The notes under the pieces were generated by a model, which saw only the letters and a list, made by a program, of their open reading frames with translations, made no database searches and was not told the origin of the DNA. This document shows, piece after piece, positions 63,814 to 64,000 of a DNA stretch of 64,000 nt. How positions within the stretch are numbered: the stretch's first letter is position 1; every line of letters starts with the position of its first letter. Source of the DNA: Flagellimonas myxillae (GTDB lineage Bacteria; Bacteroidota; Bacteroidia; Flavobacteriales; Flavobacteriaceae); contig NZ_JAMFLY010000001.1 in assembly GCF_023502235.1 (NCBI RefSeq), positions 310,001 to 374,000 on the forward strand, in the 5' to 3' direction. The position numbers were made by a program, and so were the translations under genes.

Positions 63814-64000
63814 ATGCGCAAATTGCTTTTCCTTTTTATGCTTTTGATTTTTACAAGCTCCTGTGTTGTGGTTCGTGAGTACGACAAGGTGTACCTAAGC
63901 GATGCAGAAATGCTTTTGGGAGCTCGACCCTGCGAAAAATTTGAGACCAACTTTCAGATTTTTAGGGAAGCATCGGCCGGAGCAAATGGCGGAAAATCGG
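63814..64000 (+). CDS. DUF4266 family small lipoprotein (cut by window edge)
   Basis: The frame starts MRKLLFLFMLLIFTSSCVVV and continues REYDKVYLSDAEMLLGARPC to the window edge (62 codons). The lipobox TSSC and the VREYDKVYLSDAEM region match DUF4266, small lipoproteins usually encoded with thioredoxin, ApbE and a DUF3570 outer-membrane protein. The function is unknown. The gene starts 8 bp after apbE. Confidence 0.8.
   Translation, partial: MRKLLFLFMLLIFTSSCVVVREYDKVYLSDAEMLLGARPCEKFETNFQIFREASAGANGGKS

Overview
The window is chromosomal DNA of a marine-type member of the Flavobacteriaceae (Bacteroidota), possibly close to Muricauda, Maribacter or Zobellia; the genus is a guess. The evidence is two secreted proteins with type IX secretion (gliding-motility) C-terminal domains, a SusC/SusD pair with FecR and an ECF sigma factor, LruC-domain lipoproteins, flavobacterial housekeeping neighbourhoods (folE-cysS, folP-cdaA, prmA-clpS), a GSII/GSIII glutamine synthetase pair, and promoters of the Bacteroidota form TTG-N19-TAnnTTTG in front of tRNA genes.

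Layout. 1-2.1 kb: cysS (cut by the window edge) and folE, transcribed leftward. 2.3-8.6 kb: cell-surface block with two T9SS cargo paralogues, a FadL/OmpP1-type barrel and a Trp/Gly/Arg-rich lipoprotein. 8.7-10.9 kb: proS, two identical tRNA-Glu genes and rpsT. 10.9-16.7 kb: two paralogous LruC-domain lipoproteins, a seven-helix membrane protein and a small lipoprotein. 16.8-32.4 kb: mostly housekeeping (rho, truA, an ABC exporter, cdaA, folP, tpiA, prmA, clpS) mixed with conserved unknowns (DUF4293, DUF3667, DUF1599, a BT_3928-like DoxX protein, PepSY) and a 23S-IVP-like gene interrupted by an in-frame TAG. 32.5-34.1 kb: AT-rich accessory patch with a DUF2750 gene, a collagen-like lipoprotein and a gene remnant.

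34.1-47.4 kb is a polysaccharide-utilisation-like locus in two converging arms. The rightward arm holds an FAH-family sugar-acid enzyme, two lipoprotein sulfatases and an AraC regulator. The leftward arm holds an ECF sigma factor, FecR anti-sigma, SusC with an STN signalling domain, SusD, and a DUF1343/NamZ-type glycosidase without a signal peptide. Together they suggest capture, desulfation and catabolism of a sulfated, amino-sugar-containing or acidic glycan; the substrate is not established.

47.5-64 kb: tRNA-Arg with a detached copy of its 3' end, apt, an unlisted 47-aa gene convergent with apt, a DUF885 lipoprotein, a serine hydrolase-BlaI-BlaR1-like cassette with a palindromic operator candidate, a Ca2+/Na+ antiporter, a degenerate repeat patch, divergent glutamine synthetases (GSII and GSIII), a threonine dehydratase-like enzyme, purM, and an extracytoplasmic redox cluster (Rieske lipoprotein, thioredoxin-like protein, ApbE, DUF4266) running off the right edge.

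The least explained signals are a 12-bp palindrome TTTATCGATAAA shared by upstream regions of three secreted-protein genes, the His-rich, plug-like periplasmic tail of the BlaR1-like sensor, and the converging sulfatase/NamZ locus. All functional assignments come from reading motifs; no database search was run.
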